Assembly: GCF_050908845.1 (NCBI RefSeq) | Contig: NZ_CP194171.1 | Span: 2,542,001 to 2,606,000, forward strand | DNA from: Marinobacterium_D sp050908845 | GTDB taxonomy: Bacteria > Pseudomonadota > Gammaproteobacteria > Pseudomonadales > Balneatricaceae | Reading direction: 5' to 3' | DNA length: 64,000 bases | Shown: piece by piece, positions 27,354 to 36,505 of the stretch | Numbering within the stretch: position 1 is the first letter of the stretch | Layout of the letters: every line of letters begins with the position of its first letter | Made by a program: the position numbers and the translations under genes | The notes under the pieces: generated by a model | The model's input: only the letters and a program-made list of their open reading frames with translations | Told to the model about the DNA's origin: nothing | Databases searched by the model: none

Positions 27354-30300
27354 ATGATTAGAACAACAACCCTGCTGAAATGGGGGACGCTTTTTCTCGC
27401 TACAACCCTTGTTAACGTCGTCGTAGCGCAAAATTCAACCGGTATTTCGACCCGGCAGGCCAAACTTGAGGCACTGTCTGAAAAGTTAAAACAACGCGAT
27501 CTATTTGATAAGACGCGAGCGCAGGCTTTTGCCAACGCGATGGGTATTCCGATGCGCCGCGAGTTGCTGGAAGGTGGCGTTCTCGAATTGCAGCGCGTTC
27601 GTCCGGATGGAAAGCCGGTTTTCTATATCACCAACAATATCGATGCTGCTGACTCAGTCTCCACCGATGAAGTCTGGCCGTTTGGGTCTACGGGTTTCGA
27701 TCTGGATGGTTTGGGAATGACGCTGGGCTTGTGGGATGCGGGGGCCGTTTTCGAACATCCGGATTTCCACCTGGAAAGTAATCTGGGTCTCCCCTTTCGG
27801 CTAAGTCAAATGGATGACGCTACAGAGCTTAGCGGCCACTCAACTCATGTTGCCGGGACTCTTATTGGTGCGGGACAGGGCAATTACGTTGAGGCAACAG
27901 GTATGGCATACGCGGCCGACCTTGATGCTTATGACTGGAATTCGGACACCTCGGAAATGGCTGCCGCGGCAGCGTCGGGTCTTCTGGTTTCTAATCATTC
28001 TTATGGTATTGCTGCGGGATGGCTTTATCTTGGCGGCACTCCACCGGATCAGTGGTGGTGGATCGGCGGCTCTGATCCATCGGATGTCGAGGACCCGAAC
28101 TTTGGTTACTACGATACCGAATCGCAGTTGTGGGACGAGATTGCTTACGACGCACCCTATTACCTGATCGTCAAAGCGGCCGGTAATGATCGGTCCGATA
28201 CAGGCCCGGCGCCGGGTGAGGAATATACGGTAATCGACCAAGACGGCAGTTTCCTGTTTACCTCTACTCTACCCAGAGAGCCGGATTGCGCCCCAGCCGG
28301 GTACGACTGCATTCCAGGGAATAGCGTGGCCAAAAACATATTAACCGTTGGTGCGGTGGACGATCTGAATGGCGGCTATGCTCCGCTCTCCGGGCCCGGA
28401 CAGGCTTTGATGGCACCCTTTAGCAGCTGGGGACCAACTGACGACGGACGAATCAAGCCCGACCTGGTGGGCAATGGCGTATTTTTATTATCCACTTGGC
28501 ATGAATACCCCTATTACGCGGCAGCTGCCGGCACCTCGATGTCAGCGCCAAACGTTACCGGCTCACTGATTCTGCTGCAGCAACACTACGAAAATCTTCA
28601 TCCAGGCAACCAGATGCGTAGTGCGACTCTCAAAGCGCTGGCCATCCACACCGCAGACGAGACAGGGAACGACCCAGGTCCGGATTACGCATTTGGTTGG
28701 GGCTTGCTGAATACCAAAACGGCGGCGCAACTGATCACCGATGACGGAGATGGCAATCACCAGATAATTGAGGACAGCCTCGCCAGCGGCGACGTGGATA
28801 CCTACAGCATCAACGTCACGGACCCGGATAGCGTAATTACGGTTACTCTAAACTGGATGGACCCACCGGGTATTCCTGCGACGCCAAGCCTTGATCCAAC
28901 GGATCTTATGCTGGTGAATGATCTGGATTTGCGTGTAATCAACGATTCCGACGCAACAATCTATCTCCCCTGGGTGCTGGACCCGGCAAATCCGGCGGCA
29001 GCAGCAACTAAAGGAGATAATTTTCGGGACAATGTTGAACAGGTTAAGATTTATAACGCAGCGCCAGGCTCGTACACCCTGGAGGTCAGTCACAAAGGCA
29101 CGTTGCTGAATAATCTCAGCCAGGCATATTCGATTATCGTCAGCGTAACGCCCCCCTTACCCCCGAGCACTGGAATTCTTATCGATGAAGATTTCTCGGG
29201 CGGCCTGCCTGCCGGGTGGTCCATCGATACACCTGTAGGCACTCCATGGGCGATTGTCGACCCTGTTCCGGGTGATGACATCCATACTAACTATGTCGGT
29301 TCCGGAAAGTTTGCCCTCGTCGATAACGATTTTAATCGAACGGTGACCTCTCTTGTTACGCCCAGTCTCGATCTTTCAGGCAGCAGTGGTGCAGTACTTC
29401 ACTTCACCAGTTATTTCGTATTCTACCTGCTTGAGACGATCAATGTTGACGTCAGCATCGATGGCGGAGCGACCTGGACAAACAAGTGGATGTTCTACGG
29501 CTTCAACGCCTACCCAATGCCCCACTCGCTTGACCTTTCGGCAGCAATTGCTGGTCACAGTAACGTAAAAATTCGTTTTAGATACGATACAGGGGGCGAA
29601 TCGTATGGAAATTTCTGGCAAATCGACAATATACAACTCGAAGCTTTTGGTGGAACTCCTGAGCCTCCACCTGGCACCCCTCCAGCGGCGGCTTCGAGCC
29701 CCAGCCCTGCAGATGGATCGAATGGTACTGGAGTGAACACAAACCTTAGCTGGACAACTGGAGCGCGCACGGATTCACACAACATCTATTTTGGTACCAG
29801 CAGCCCGCTAGGCAGTGGTGATATGGTGGTAAATCAGCTTTCAAACACCTTCGACCCGGGCACGCTCGACTTTTCAACGACTTACTACTGGCGAGTTGAT
29901 GAAGTCAATATCGATGGCACAACAGCCGGTGCGACCTGGAGTTTTACAACACAGGCAGATCCGACGCCTCCCCCTCCGCCGCCAGGCAGTAATATCGACC
30001 CTTCCGCGGCGTTCTCTTATAACTGCACTGCTTTGGATTGCACATTCGACGCAAGCGCTTCAACGGATAGCGATGGCTCAATCTCATCCTATTCTTGGGA
30101 TTTTGGCGACGATGAAACCGCTTCCGGAGTGGCGCCCAGTCACACCTACTTAAGTCAGGGAAATTACACTGTCACTTTGACAGTTACTGATGATGACTCT
30201 GCGAGCAGTACGATTGCGGCATCGTTCCGCGTAAAGAATCGTGGCAGCGTTTCCGGCAGTGTGGGTGACACGGGCAGCGGGGGCGGTGATACCACAACAA

Positions 30301-30392
30301 CGATCGAGGCCGAGAAAGGCAAGCGCAAATGCAACGATGGTATCGACAATGATGGCGATGGACTGATTGATGGTGACGATCCGGATTGTTGA
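27354..30392 (+). CDS. Secreted subtilisin-like (S8) serine protease with PKD domain
   Basis: This protein has 1012 residues. GGAG lies about 9 bp before ATG 27354, and a Sec signal peptide ends at VVA near residue 25. The S8 catalytic triad is D128 (GLWDAG), H162 (SGHSTHVAGT) and S395 (GTSMSAPNVTG), with AAGND forming the oxyanion region. After the protease come a pre-peptidase-C-terminal-like or P-type beta domain (about 460-600), a jelly-roll-like region (about 605-765), a fibronectin-III-like segment, and a PKD domain (about 880-965, DASASTDSDGSISSYSWDFG). The tail is of the form CNDGIDNDGDGLIDGDDPDC, probably Ca-binding. It is likely an exported or surface-bound degradative protease. It stands alone with its own terminator. 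Confidence 0.92.
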   Translation: MIRTTTLLKWGTLFLATTLVNVVVAQNSTGISTRQAKLEALSEKLKQRDLFDKTRAQAFANAMGIPMRRELLEGGVLELQRVRPDGKPVFYITNNIDAADSVSTDEVWPFGSTGFDLDGLGMTLGLWDAGAVFEHPDFHLESNLGLPFRLSQMDDATELSGHSTHVAGTLIGAGQGNYVEATGMAYAADLDAYDWNSDTSEMAAAAASGLLVSNHSYGIAAGWLYLGGTPPDQWWWIGGSDPSDVEDPNFGYYDTESQLWDEIAYDAPYYLIVKAAGNDRSDTGPAPGEEYTVIDQDGSFLFTSTLPREPDCAPAGYDCIPGNSVAKNILTVGAVDDLNGGYAPLSGPGQALMAPFSSWGPTDDGRIKPDLVGNGVFLLSTWHEYPYYAAAAGTSMSAPNVTGSLILLQQHYENLHPGNQMRSATLKALAIHTADETGNDPGPDYAFGWGLLNTKTAAQLITDDGDGNHQIIEDSLASGDVDTYSINVTDPDSVITVTLNWMDPPGIPATPSLDPTDLMLVNDLDLRVINDSDATIYLPWVLDPANPAAAATKGDNFRDNVEQVKIYNAAPGSYTLEVSHKGTLLNNLSQAYSIIVSVTPPLPPSTGILIDEDFSGGLPAGWSIDTPVGTPWAIVDPVPGDDIHTNYVGSGKFALVDNDFNRTVTSLVTPSLDLSGSSGAVLHFTSYFVFYLLETINVDVSIDGGATWTNKWMFYGFNAYPMPHSLDLSAAIAGHSNVKIRFRYDTGGESYGNFWQIDNIQLEAFGGTPEPPPGTPPAAASSPSPADGSNGTGVNTNLSWTTGARTDSHNIYFGTSSPLGSGDMVVNQLSNTFDPGTLDFSTTYYWRVDEVNIDGTTAGATWSFTTQADPTPPPPPPGSNIDPSAAFSYNCTALDCTFDASASTDSDGSISSYSWDFGDDETASGVAPSHTYLSQGNYTVTLTVTDDDSASSTIAASFRVKNRGSVSGSVGDTGSGGGDTTTTIEAEKGKRKCNDGIDNDGDGLIDGDDPDC

Positions 30393-30416
30393 ACTGGCTT
30401 GAGTTTCTTTATGCGC

Positions 30417-30441
30417 AAAGGGCGACGTGAGCGCCCTTTTT
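30417..30441. terminator. Intrinsic terminator after the subtilase gene
   Basis: The stem AAAGGGCG / CGCCCTTT has a 7-nt loop and is followed by TTTTT. Its A-rich left side lets it also terminate the converging recombinase transcript. Confidence 0.88.
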
Positions 30442-30466
30442 CTTGCTCGCAAGCAGATCGGTTTCG

Positions 30467-31768
30467 TTATTCGTAGCTGTCGGGGAGATGATCCAGGGGT
30501 TTACGTGCGGCAGACTCGTGGCGCTCTACCCTTGAGGTGTGCAGGTACTGGGAGGTGGTGTCGATGCTGTCATGGCCGGCATCAGCCTGGACATGGGACA
30601 GGGGTCGATTGTTGAGATTGATATCGTGTGAAATGCCTGTGTGCCTGATGCTGTGCGGTGTCATCTGGCGCATTTCCCGGGCATCCTGATCGAAGCCGTC
30701 TTTTTCCGCGGCGTCGGCGGCGGTATCTATCAGCAGGTCTATCTCCTCTCGTAGCTGCCTTACGCCGAGGTTTGCGTTCAGCAAGCCGGCGTCGCGACCA
30801 CGACCGGCCGCGCGGTGACGTATGAATAACGGTGTGTTTTCCTGCGGCACCGGCAGCGGACTCAGGCCCAGGAATGTCCGGTAGCGTTTCAGCGCCTTCA
30901 ATAACGCATTGGATACAGCGACGGTGCGCTTTTTTCCGCCCTTGCTGCGCGGAATGTGAAAGCCCCAGACGCCGGTTTTGCTGTCGCGCCTGAATTGACC
31001 CATTACCGGGGAAAACCCGGGCCGTGCGGCTGTTTCGGAGATGCGAAGATAACAGCTGTAGACAAGGCTGATCAGGAACAGCGAGCGTTCATGCTGCTCG
31101 GGATCGCGAGCCGCCAGTTGTTTGGCGCTGGAGATAACGTAGGACCACTGCAGTTCGCTAAAGGCGCGAACCTCTTCGTCATCCTCACGCATGACGTTGC
31201 TTTGGCTGCCACTTTTGAAGCGTCCGTTTTTCATCAGCATCATGGCTGGATTTCGCTCGGTATACTCCTCGTAAATAAGGTAGTTAAAAAAGGCGGAAAG
31301 AATCGCCAGCTTGGTCTTTAGAGCCTTATCGGTGATTCGATAAGGTTGCGGCCTTGCATCCACTTTTTTGCCCAGAAAGGGTCGCCAAAGCGGGTTGGGC
31401 ACACGCTGCTCCAGATCCTTGTTAAGGATGAATTGGGCAACGTTGCGGTATGCGATCAGCTCTGAAGGTGGATCGCAGCAGAAATCGATATAGCGCCCGA
31501 GGATCCGGCGCGTGATATCGGCCACCGAAATCTCCTCTACCTCGAAGGTCCAGTAAAGGAAGGTTGTCAGTTCACTACGATAGGTCTTGTAGTTGTTCTC
31601 GCTGCTACGATGCTCAAGCAGCCAGTCAGCCGCCAGTTCATAGATCAGCGCGGCATCACCGACCCTGTCGAGGGTGACGCCAGCCAGGTACTGGTTAACA
31701 CTCGGGTTGCCATCCTCAAGGTGGGCGACGGCATCAAAAAGCGGCATGGCGGGTGGCAGGTCAAGCAT
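30467..31768 (-). CDS. Tyrosine recombinase (phage integrase family)
   Basis: This 433-residue protein has an N-terminal core-binding (SAM-like) domain over about 35-205. The catalytic domain contains the first Arg in YSCYLRISE, a beta-hairpin Lys (SKGGKKRTV), H-x-x-R in PHSIRHTG, H in DAGHDSIDTTSQ, and the nucleophile Tyr in TSQYLHT. It is longer than XerC or XerD (about 300 residues), so it is not a host Xer protein. It converges on the subtilase, with no excisionase or phage genes beside it, so it appears to be an orphan integrase or chromosomal integron-unrelated recombinase. A palindrome lies about 57 bp upstream of its start. It is the recombinase gene closest to dif (4.6 kb). Confidence 0.9.
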   Translation of the reverse strand: MLDLPPAMPLFDAVAHLEDGNPSVNQYLAGVTLDRVGDAALIYELAADWLLEHRSSENNYKTYRSELTTFLYWTFEVEEISVADITRRILGRYIDFCCDPPSELIAYRNVAQFILNKDLEQRVPNPLWRPFLGKKVDARPQPYRITDKALKTKLAILSAFFNYLIYEEYTERNPAMMLMKNGRFKSGSQSNVMREDDEEVRAFSELQWSYVISSAKQLAARDPEQHERSLFLISLVYSCYLRISETAARPGFSPVMGQFRRDSKTGVWGFHIPRSKGGKKRTVAVSNALLKALKRYRTFLGLSPLPVPQENTPLFIRHRAAGRGRDAGLLNANLGVRQLREEIDLLIDTAADAAEKDGFDQDAREMRQMTPHSIRHTGISHDINLNNRPLSHVQADAGHDSIDTTSQYLHTSRVERHESAARKPLDHLPDSYE

Positions 31769-31824
31769 CGGTTCAATCCTGGGCTACGTTTCACAAAACA
31801 CATTAAAACAATAGCTTATAGAAT

Positions 31825-31837
31825 GTTTCTAAGAAAC
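31825..31837. promoter_or_regulatory. Palindrome upstream of the recombinase gene
   Basis: GTTTCT-A-AGAAAC is a perfect 6-bp-arm dyad in an AT-rich promoter-like stretch, 57-69 bp before the recombinase start. It could be an operator or a recombination site. Confidence 0.4.
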
Positions 31838-31981
31838 AATATTATTGGATTGAATGCCGCTAAGTGAAGCGAATTACGACTCAATACACGGATTCTGAAC
31901 TCAGCCTCCTGGTCAGGTATACGGCCGGGATCTATGAGTCGGCTTCCATCACGCCTAGCCAAGGCCGGTGTTCGCACTCGC

Positions 31982-34420
31982 CTAATTGTGTCGAAACCCC
32001 AGTAGCCGCAGTGCGTTCAAGGTAACCAGCACGGTAGCGCCGGTATCCGCCAGAACGGCAAGCCAGAGTCCGGTGATACCTAACAGCGTGGTAATCAGGA
32101 ACAGTCCTTTTAGTCCCAGCGCAATCGCCAGGTTCTGGCGGATATTGGCCATGGTCGCCCGTGCAAGACGCACCTTGGCGGTGACATCATCCACGTAGTT
32201 GCGCAGTAATGCACCGTCTGCCGTTTCCATTGCTACATCTGTACCGCCACCCATGGCGACACCCACGTGAGCGGATGCCAGTGCAGGCGCATCATTGATA
32301 CCATCGCCCACCATCATGGTCGGGCCTTTGGCCACCAGCTTGCGAACCGCGGCCACTTTATCTTCCGGCAATAGACCTGCAAAAAAGCCGATACCCAGGG
32401 TTTGCGCGATAGCCGCCGCAGTACGCGGGTTGTCGCCAGTGAGCATCACCGGTGTGATGCCCAGGGCTTTCAGGTTATTGATAGCGGTGATCGCATCCGG
32501 TCGCGGTTCGTCACGCAACGCCAGCACGCCCAGCATGCGCTGTTCAGTGAACAGGGTAACGACGGTTTTGCCCTCCTCTTCCAGCGCCTGTATGGCCGCT
32601 TCCAGGGCCGGTTCCAGCATACCGGCCTCACGGGCAAAAAGCGGCGAACCAGCGCGAATCAGCTGCGCTCCTATCATCGCTTCCATACCCCTGCCCGGGT
32701 GGGCGCGTCCCTCGGTTGCATCAGGGATCTGAATGCCTTCGGATCGGGCTTTTTCCACCAGTGCCACCGCCAGCGGATGGCTCGAGCCGGCTTCAACAGC
32801 GGCTGCCAGTCTTAGCAGTTCGCTACGATCTAAACCTATGGGCTCTATATCAGTGATCTGCGGGCGACCAAGGGTCAGGGTGCCGGTTTTATCGAATGCG
32901 ATATGGCGGATACCCGCAGTGCTCTCGATAACCGCACCCCCTTTCATCAGTAGGCCGCTGCGTGTGCCGGCATAGAGTGCAGAGGCTATCGAGGCAGGAA
33001 CTGATATCACCAGTGCGCAGGGGCAGCCGATCAACAGCAGTGTCAGTGCGCGGTAGATCCAGGTGTCCCAGAGTTGCCCGAACAACAGCGGCGGCACCAC
33101 GGCCACCAATACCGCCAACCCAACGATTACGGGCATGTAATAACGACTGAAACGGTCGATAAAGCGCTCCGTCGGGGCGCGACTGGATTCCGCTTCCTCA
33201 ACCATGCGGATAATACGGCTGATGGTGTTATCGCTGACCGGTTTGGTGACACGCACCCTGAGGGTTCCATCGGTATTGATGGAGGCGGCAAAGACACTGT
33301 CTCCCTGTGCTTTATCAACCGGCACAGACTCACCGGTCACTGGGCTCTCATCAACGCCGGAGTAGCCTTCAATCACCTCGCCATCCGTTGGAAGCCGGTC
33401 GCCGGGTCGAACCAGTACGATCTGGTCAACCTCGAGCTGTGCCGCATCGATCTCGCGGATGCCGTCCGGAGTTTCCAGGCGAGCGGTTTTCGGCAGCAGT
33501 TTGCCCAAGGCACGAATGCCGGCCCGTGCGCGATCGGCCGCGACACCTTCAAGCATTTCACCAATGGCAAAGAGAAACACGACAAGCGCGGCTTCCGCCG
33601 TGGCGCCTATGATCAGCGCCCCGCCGGCGGCGATGGTCATCAGCATCTCGATGGTAAATGGCATCCCGGAACGGAGCGCGGCGAATGCCCGTTTTGCCAC
33701 GGGCACCAAACCAACCAGGCAGGCGAGTGCGAATACCCAACGAGCCACCTCTTCGCCGGCCGTAAACCGTACAACCCAGGCGATAACAAGCAGAACACCG
33801 GTTACCGTGATGAGCCTTCCTGCCGGGCTATTAAACCAGGATAAGCGCTTACTGGAAGCTTGCTCGCGCTGCTCATCGGAGTGAGCCGTATCCCGCTTTT
33901 GGCTCAGTTGAAAACCAAGATCACTGACAGTTGCCTCAATCTGTTGGGCTGAGGTCTCTGCGCCGTTCAGGCGCAGGCTAAGGGTCTCGGAGATCATCGA
34001 GATATTGATCCCTTCAATGCCTGGCAGTTTCTCCAGTGCACCGCGGATCTTTGCTGCACAGCCACCGCAATCCATGCCGGATATCTGCCAGGTCAAGTTG
34101 TCGTCGGAGGTATCCGCTTGCTCTGTCATCTGGCAGATGCTGTCACTGCAACAGAAGGAGGCACCGCTCGCCCCTTCAGCCCCATTCTTTGCCGATAAGG
34201 TGTAGCCGAGACGGCTGACGGTTGCTTCGATATCGGCGGCAGTTGTCTGCGATTCATCCAGGCTCAGCGTGAGCATTTCGTTGATCATCGATACATTGAC
34301 GTCACTAACCCCGGGCAGGCGCTCTACGGCACATTGAACCTTGCGCACGCAGCTGCCGCAATCCATTCCACTCACATGCCAGGAATGAGTAGCCTGGGAT
34401 AGCGAACTGTTACCGCTCAT
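31982..34420 (-). CDS. zntA: Zn/Cd/Pb-exporting P1B-type ATPase
   Basis: This 812-residue protein has two N-terminal HMA domains with GMDCGSCVRKV (about residue 18) and GMDCGGCAAKI (about 115). A Cys-containing linker (SFCCSDSICQ) lies between them. The remainder has membrane helices, TGES actuator motif, CPC in LIGCPCALVISVPA, DKTGTLTLG, SSHPLA and GDGINDAP. GMDCxxC rather than GMSCxxC, together with the SVPASI continuation after CPC, points to the divalent-metal subgroup (ZntA/CadA) rather than copper. GAGGAGGT lies about 8 bp before the ATG. It is divergent from a MerR-family regulator, with a MerR-type promoter between them. It detoxifies zinc, cadmium or lead. Confidence 0.93.
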   Translation of the reverse strand: MSGNSSLSQATHSWHVSGMDCGSCVRKVQCAVERLPGVSDVNVSMINEMLTLSLDESQTTAADIEATVSRLGYTLSAKNGAEGASGASFCCSDSICQMTEQADTSDDNLTWQISGMDCGGCAAKIRGALEKLPGIEGINISMISETLSLRLNGAETSAQQIEATVSDLGFQLSQKRDTAHSDEQREQASSKRLSWFNSPAGRLITVTGVLLVIAWVVRFTAGEEVARWVFALACLVGLVPVAKRAFAALRSGMPFTIEMLMTIAAGGALIIGATAEAALVVFLFAIGEMLEGVAADRARAGIRALGKLLPKTARLETPDGIREIDAAQLEVDQIVLVRPGDRLPTDGEVIEGYSGVDESPVTGESVPVDKAQGDSVFAASINTDGTLRVRVTKPVSDNTISRIIRMVEEAESSRAPTERFIDRFSRYYMPVIVGLAVLVAVVPPLLFGQLWDTWIYRALTLLLIGCPCALVISVPASIASALYAGTRSGLLMKGGAVIESTAGIRHIAFDKTGTLTLGRPQITDIEPIGLDRSELLRLAAAVEAGSSHPLAVALVEKARSEGIQIPDATEGRAHPGRGMEAMIGAQLIRAGSPLFAREAGMLEPALEAAIQALEEEGKTVVTLFTEQRMLGVLALRDEPRPDAITAINNLKALGITPVMLTGDNPRTAAAIAQTLGIGFFAGLLPEDKVAAVRKLVAKGPTMMVGDGINDAPALASAHVGVAMGGGTDVAMETADGALLRNYVDDVTAKVRLARATMANIRQNLAIALGLKGLFLITTLLGITGLWLAVLADTGATVLVTLNALRLLGFRHN

Positions 34421-34472
34421 AAGTTACCTCCTCGGGGCCGCCTGGTAGCAGGCTTGTTGAGTCATATCGCTA

Positions 34473-34503
34473 AGCTTAATATCTATAGCGACTAGAGGTT
34501 CAA
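34473..34503 (-). promoter_or_regulatory. MerR-type promoter of the zntA-like gene
   Basis: On the - strand, TTGAAC (34503-34498) and TAAGCT (34478-34473) are separated by 19 bp. The spacer carries the dyad CTCTAG-TCG-CTATAG, like Pb/Cd/Zn-responsive MerR operators. The divergent regulator gene starts 10 bp to the right, so the regulator probably represses itself from the same site. Confidence 0.85.
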
Positions 34504-34512
34504 GGGGTTTTT

Positions 34513-34962
34513 ATGTATTCCATCGGTCAGTTATCGAAAGCGACCGGCGTCAAAGTGCCCACAATCCGTTATTACGAAAAGATCGGACTGCTGCCAAAGC
34601 CCGGGCGCAGCGAGGGGAATCAACGCATCTATCCTGAAAGCTCCACGGAGCGGCTCGCGTTTATTCATCACGCACGTGCGCTTGGTTTTTCTCTGGACGC
34701 GATCAGAGACCTGCTCAGTCTGGCCGATCACCCGGATCAGCCCTGCACCGCGGCTGATGAGATTGCGAGAGATCAGCTTGAGGCGGTAAAGCGTCGTATT
34801 GCACAGCTGACCCTGTTGCAGGATGAGCTGGAGCGAATGGTGGAAAGCTGCCACATGGGTACGGTATCGAACTGCCGGGTGATTCAGGTGCTGAGCGATC
34901 ATTCCCGCTGCCTGCACGAACATGGCTTAAATGATTCTGACAATGGAGGGGCCGATGATTAG
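34513..34962 (+). CDS. MerR-family Zn/Cd/Pb-responsive regulator
   Basis: This 149-residue protein has a winged-helix N-terminus (MYSIGQLSKATGVKVPTIRYYE) and a coiled dimerisation helix. Its cysteines fit a divalent-metal site of the CadR/PbrR/ZntR group: C near residue 79 (QPCTAAD), C near 115 (ESCHMG), C near 121 (SNCRVI) and C near 132 (SRCLHEH). AAGGGG lies about 7 bp before the ATG. It activates the divergent ATPase gene by DNA distortion across the 19-bp spacer. Its 3' end overlaps the Nudix gene by 8 nt. Which metal it senses cannot be decided from sequence alone. Confidence 0.9.
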   Translation: MYSIGQLSKATGVKVPTIRYYEKIGLLPKPGRSEGNQRIYPESSTERLAFIHHARALGFSLDAIRDLLSLADHPDQPCTAADEIARDQLEAVKRRIAQLTLLQDELERMVESCHMGTVSNCRVIQVLSDHSRCLHEHGLNDSDNGGADD

Positions 34963-35401
34963 TCGCACAGAGCATCGACGCCCTGTGGTAGCGGTGATTG
35001 CCGTGATGATACATGGTGGCAGCACGTTACTTGTGCGCCGCGCCAATCCACCTGATGCCGGATTCTGGGGATTTCCCGGCGGCAAAATCGAGCTGGGAGA
35101 GTCGCTGGAATCCGCTGTCACGCGTGAGCTCTATGAAGAAACCGGTGTAGTTGCGAAGCCTGGCCCGGTGCTGAATGCCGTGGATGTGATCGATCGTGAC
35201 GATCGAGGCGAGCTACGCTCCCATCACGTGCTTGTGGCGATCGAGTGTGACTGGGTCAGCGGGTATCCGGTGGCTGGCGATGATGCGCTTGAGGCGCGCT
35301 GGTTTCCGCTTGATGAACTTGTATCCGGGACACTCAAGCTCAGCAGAAATGTGGCTAAACTGGCCCTTCAGGCGGCAAGCGCCGCCCGGCACAACGGATA
35401 G
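34955..35401 (+). CDS. Nudix hydrolase
   Basis: This 148-residue protein starts at ATG 34955, chosen because GGAGGG lies 4 bp upstream; an in-frame start at 34931 lies within the regulator gene. The Nudix box is complete over about residues 35-57: GGKIELGES followed by REL-EE-G with the full GX5EX7REUXEEXGU pattern. It is close to ADP-ribose or MutT-like pyrophosphatases (FWGFPGGKIE). It is translationally coupled to the metal regulator by the 8-nt overlap, an unusual partner. Its substrate is not predictable. It converges with the next gene, with 2 bp between the stops. Confidence 0.88.
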   Translation: MISRTEHRRPVVAVIAVMIHGGSTLLVRRANPPDAGFWGFPGGKIELGESLESAVTRELYEETGVVAKPGPVLNAVDVIDRDDRGELRSHHVLVAIECDWVSGYPVAGDDALEARWFPLDELVSGTLKLSRNVAKLALQAASAARHNG

Positions 35402-35403
35402 AT

Positions 35404-35697
35404 TCAGGCGTGGTGTGGCGGTGTTTCCGCGCGCTGGTAGTCCGCAATAAACCCGGGAAAGACCTTCACGACCTCGCCGGTTATATCAGACTGGATATAG
35501 AGGCAGTGGTGCGAATCCTCCAATGAAGACTTGCCGATCACCTCGTAGTAGCGGTCTGAACGCAACTGCAGATCGCCATCGACGGAAAGCAGGCTTGCCT
35601 CAAGCCGTACGCGATCTCCGAGCTCGATAAGCTGCCAGAGCGACAGTGAATCGTTCACCTGTTCATGCTGAGCAAGGGATACATTGAGGTCATGCAT
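35404..35697 (-). CDS. Hypothetical protein, 97 residues
   Basis: This is a small soluble protein with alternating hydrophobic strands (VRLEASLLSV, HHCLYIQSDI, VVKVFPGFIADY) and no signal peptide or membrane segment. GGAGG is placed 7 bp before the ATG, which supports translation. I do not recognise the family. It lies between a Nudix hydrolase and a response regulator and converges with the former. It may belong to the small leftward gene group with the regulator 70 bp upstream. Confidence 0.65.
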   Translation of the reverse strand: MHDLNVSLAQHEQVNDSLSLWQLIELGDRVRLEASLLSVDGDLQLRSDRYYEVIGKSSLEDSHHCLYIQSDITGEVVKVFPGFIADYQRAETPPHHA

Positions 35698-35767
35698 TAT
35701 TCGGCCTCCAGACGCTACTTCAACACTCTGTAGTTTTCAGTATAAGCCTGAACGGCCCGGGAGTGCA

Positions 35768-36439
35768 TCAGGTCTGCAGGATGCCGGCCCGCATCGCAAT
35801 ATGGATGATTTCGGCGGATGAGGAGATATCCAGCTTGCGCATGAGATTGGAGCGGTGGGCATGAACTGTCTTCGGACTCAGGTGCATCAAGTCGGCAATG
35901 CCGTTAACGCTGTGCCCTTCTGCAATCATCGAAAAGATTTCCAGCTCCCGTGCAGTCAGTTGGGATAGCTGGTTGTCCTCGTATTTTTCCTCTTCACAAT
36001 CAATAAGATGAGAGATTGATTTAGAGTAAAATGTGCGACCAATTGAGATGTTGAGAACCGCCTGACGCAGCTCCGATGAGGCATTGCGTTTGGTGACGTA
36101 GCCCTGAACACCAGCCTGCACTGCACGTTGCGGATAGGGGTTGGAATCGAGTCCGGTAACTACCAGGATGCGGGCACTGGAATCATGACTGCGGATCCGT
36201 CGTATCGCTTCAAGCCCGCCTGCCGTGGACTGAATCTCTTCGGAGTCACTGTCCATCGGCATCGACAGGTCGAGAATCACCACATCCGGCGCCAGTTTGC
36301 GATAACACTGCAGCGCATCGGCGCAGTTCTCGGCTTCTGCGATCACTTCGATATCGTTTGAACGGGTCAGCAGCTGCTGGTATCCAAAACGAACGATCGA
36401 ATGATCGTCTACCAGAAGTACGCGGATCGGGTTGCTCAT
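35768..36439 (-). CDS. NarL/FixJ-family response regulator
   Basis: This 223-residue protein has a receiver domain (about 5-125) with the acidic pocket DD near the start (VDDHS), the phosphoacceptor Asp in VVILDLSMP, and Lys in YVTKRNAS. A LuxR-type helix-turn-helix follows (about 160-218: LTARELEIFSMIAEGHSVNGIADLM, then PKTVHAHRSNLMRKL). The overall layout resembles UvrY/GacA-type regulators, but there is no adjacent kinase or uvrC, so I do not assign that name. A short insert around residues 60-70 (SMPMDSDSEEIQSTAG) is atypical for the receiver. It is read toward the terminus. Confidence 0.9.
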   Translation of the reverse strand: MSNPIRVLLVDDHSIVRFGYQQLLTRSNDIEVIAEAENCADALQCYRKLAPDVVILDLSMPMDSDSEEIQSTAGGLEAIRRIRSHDSSARILVVTGLDSNPYPQRAVQAGVQGYVTKRNASSELRQAVLNISIGRTFYSKSISHLIDCEEEKYEDNQLSQLTARELEIFSMIAEGHSVNGIADLMHLSPKTVHAHRSNLMRKLDISSSAEIIHIAMRAGILQT

Positions 36440-36505
36440 CGTGCTCTCTTAATACAGGTGTGAGAAACGGACCGGGGCTGCGGTCAGTTCTTCAGGCGAT
36501 TCTAG

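Noticed and set aside
30467..31768. XerC or XerD gene
   Set aside because: At 433 residues it is too long, and its N-terminal domain does not resemble Xer proteins; the general tyrosine-recombinase call is kept.
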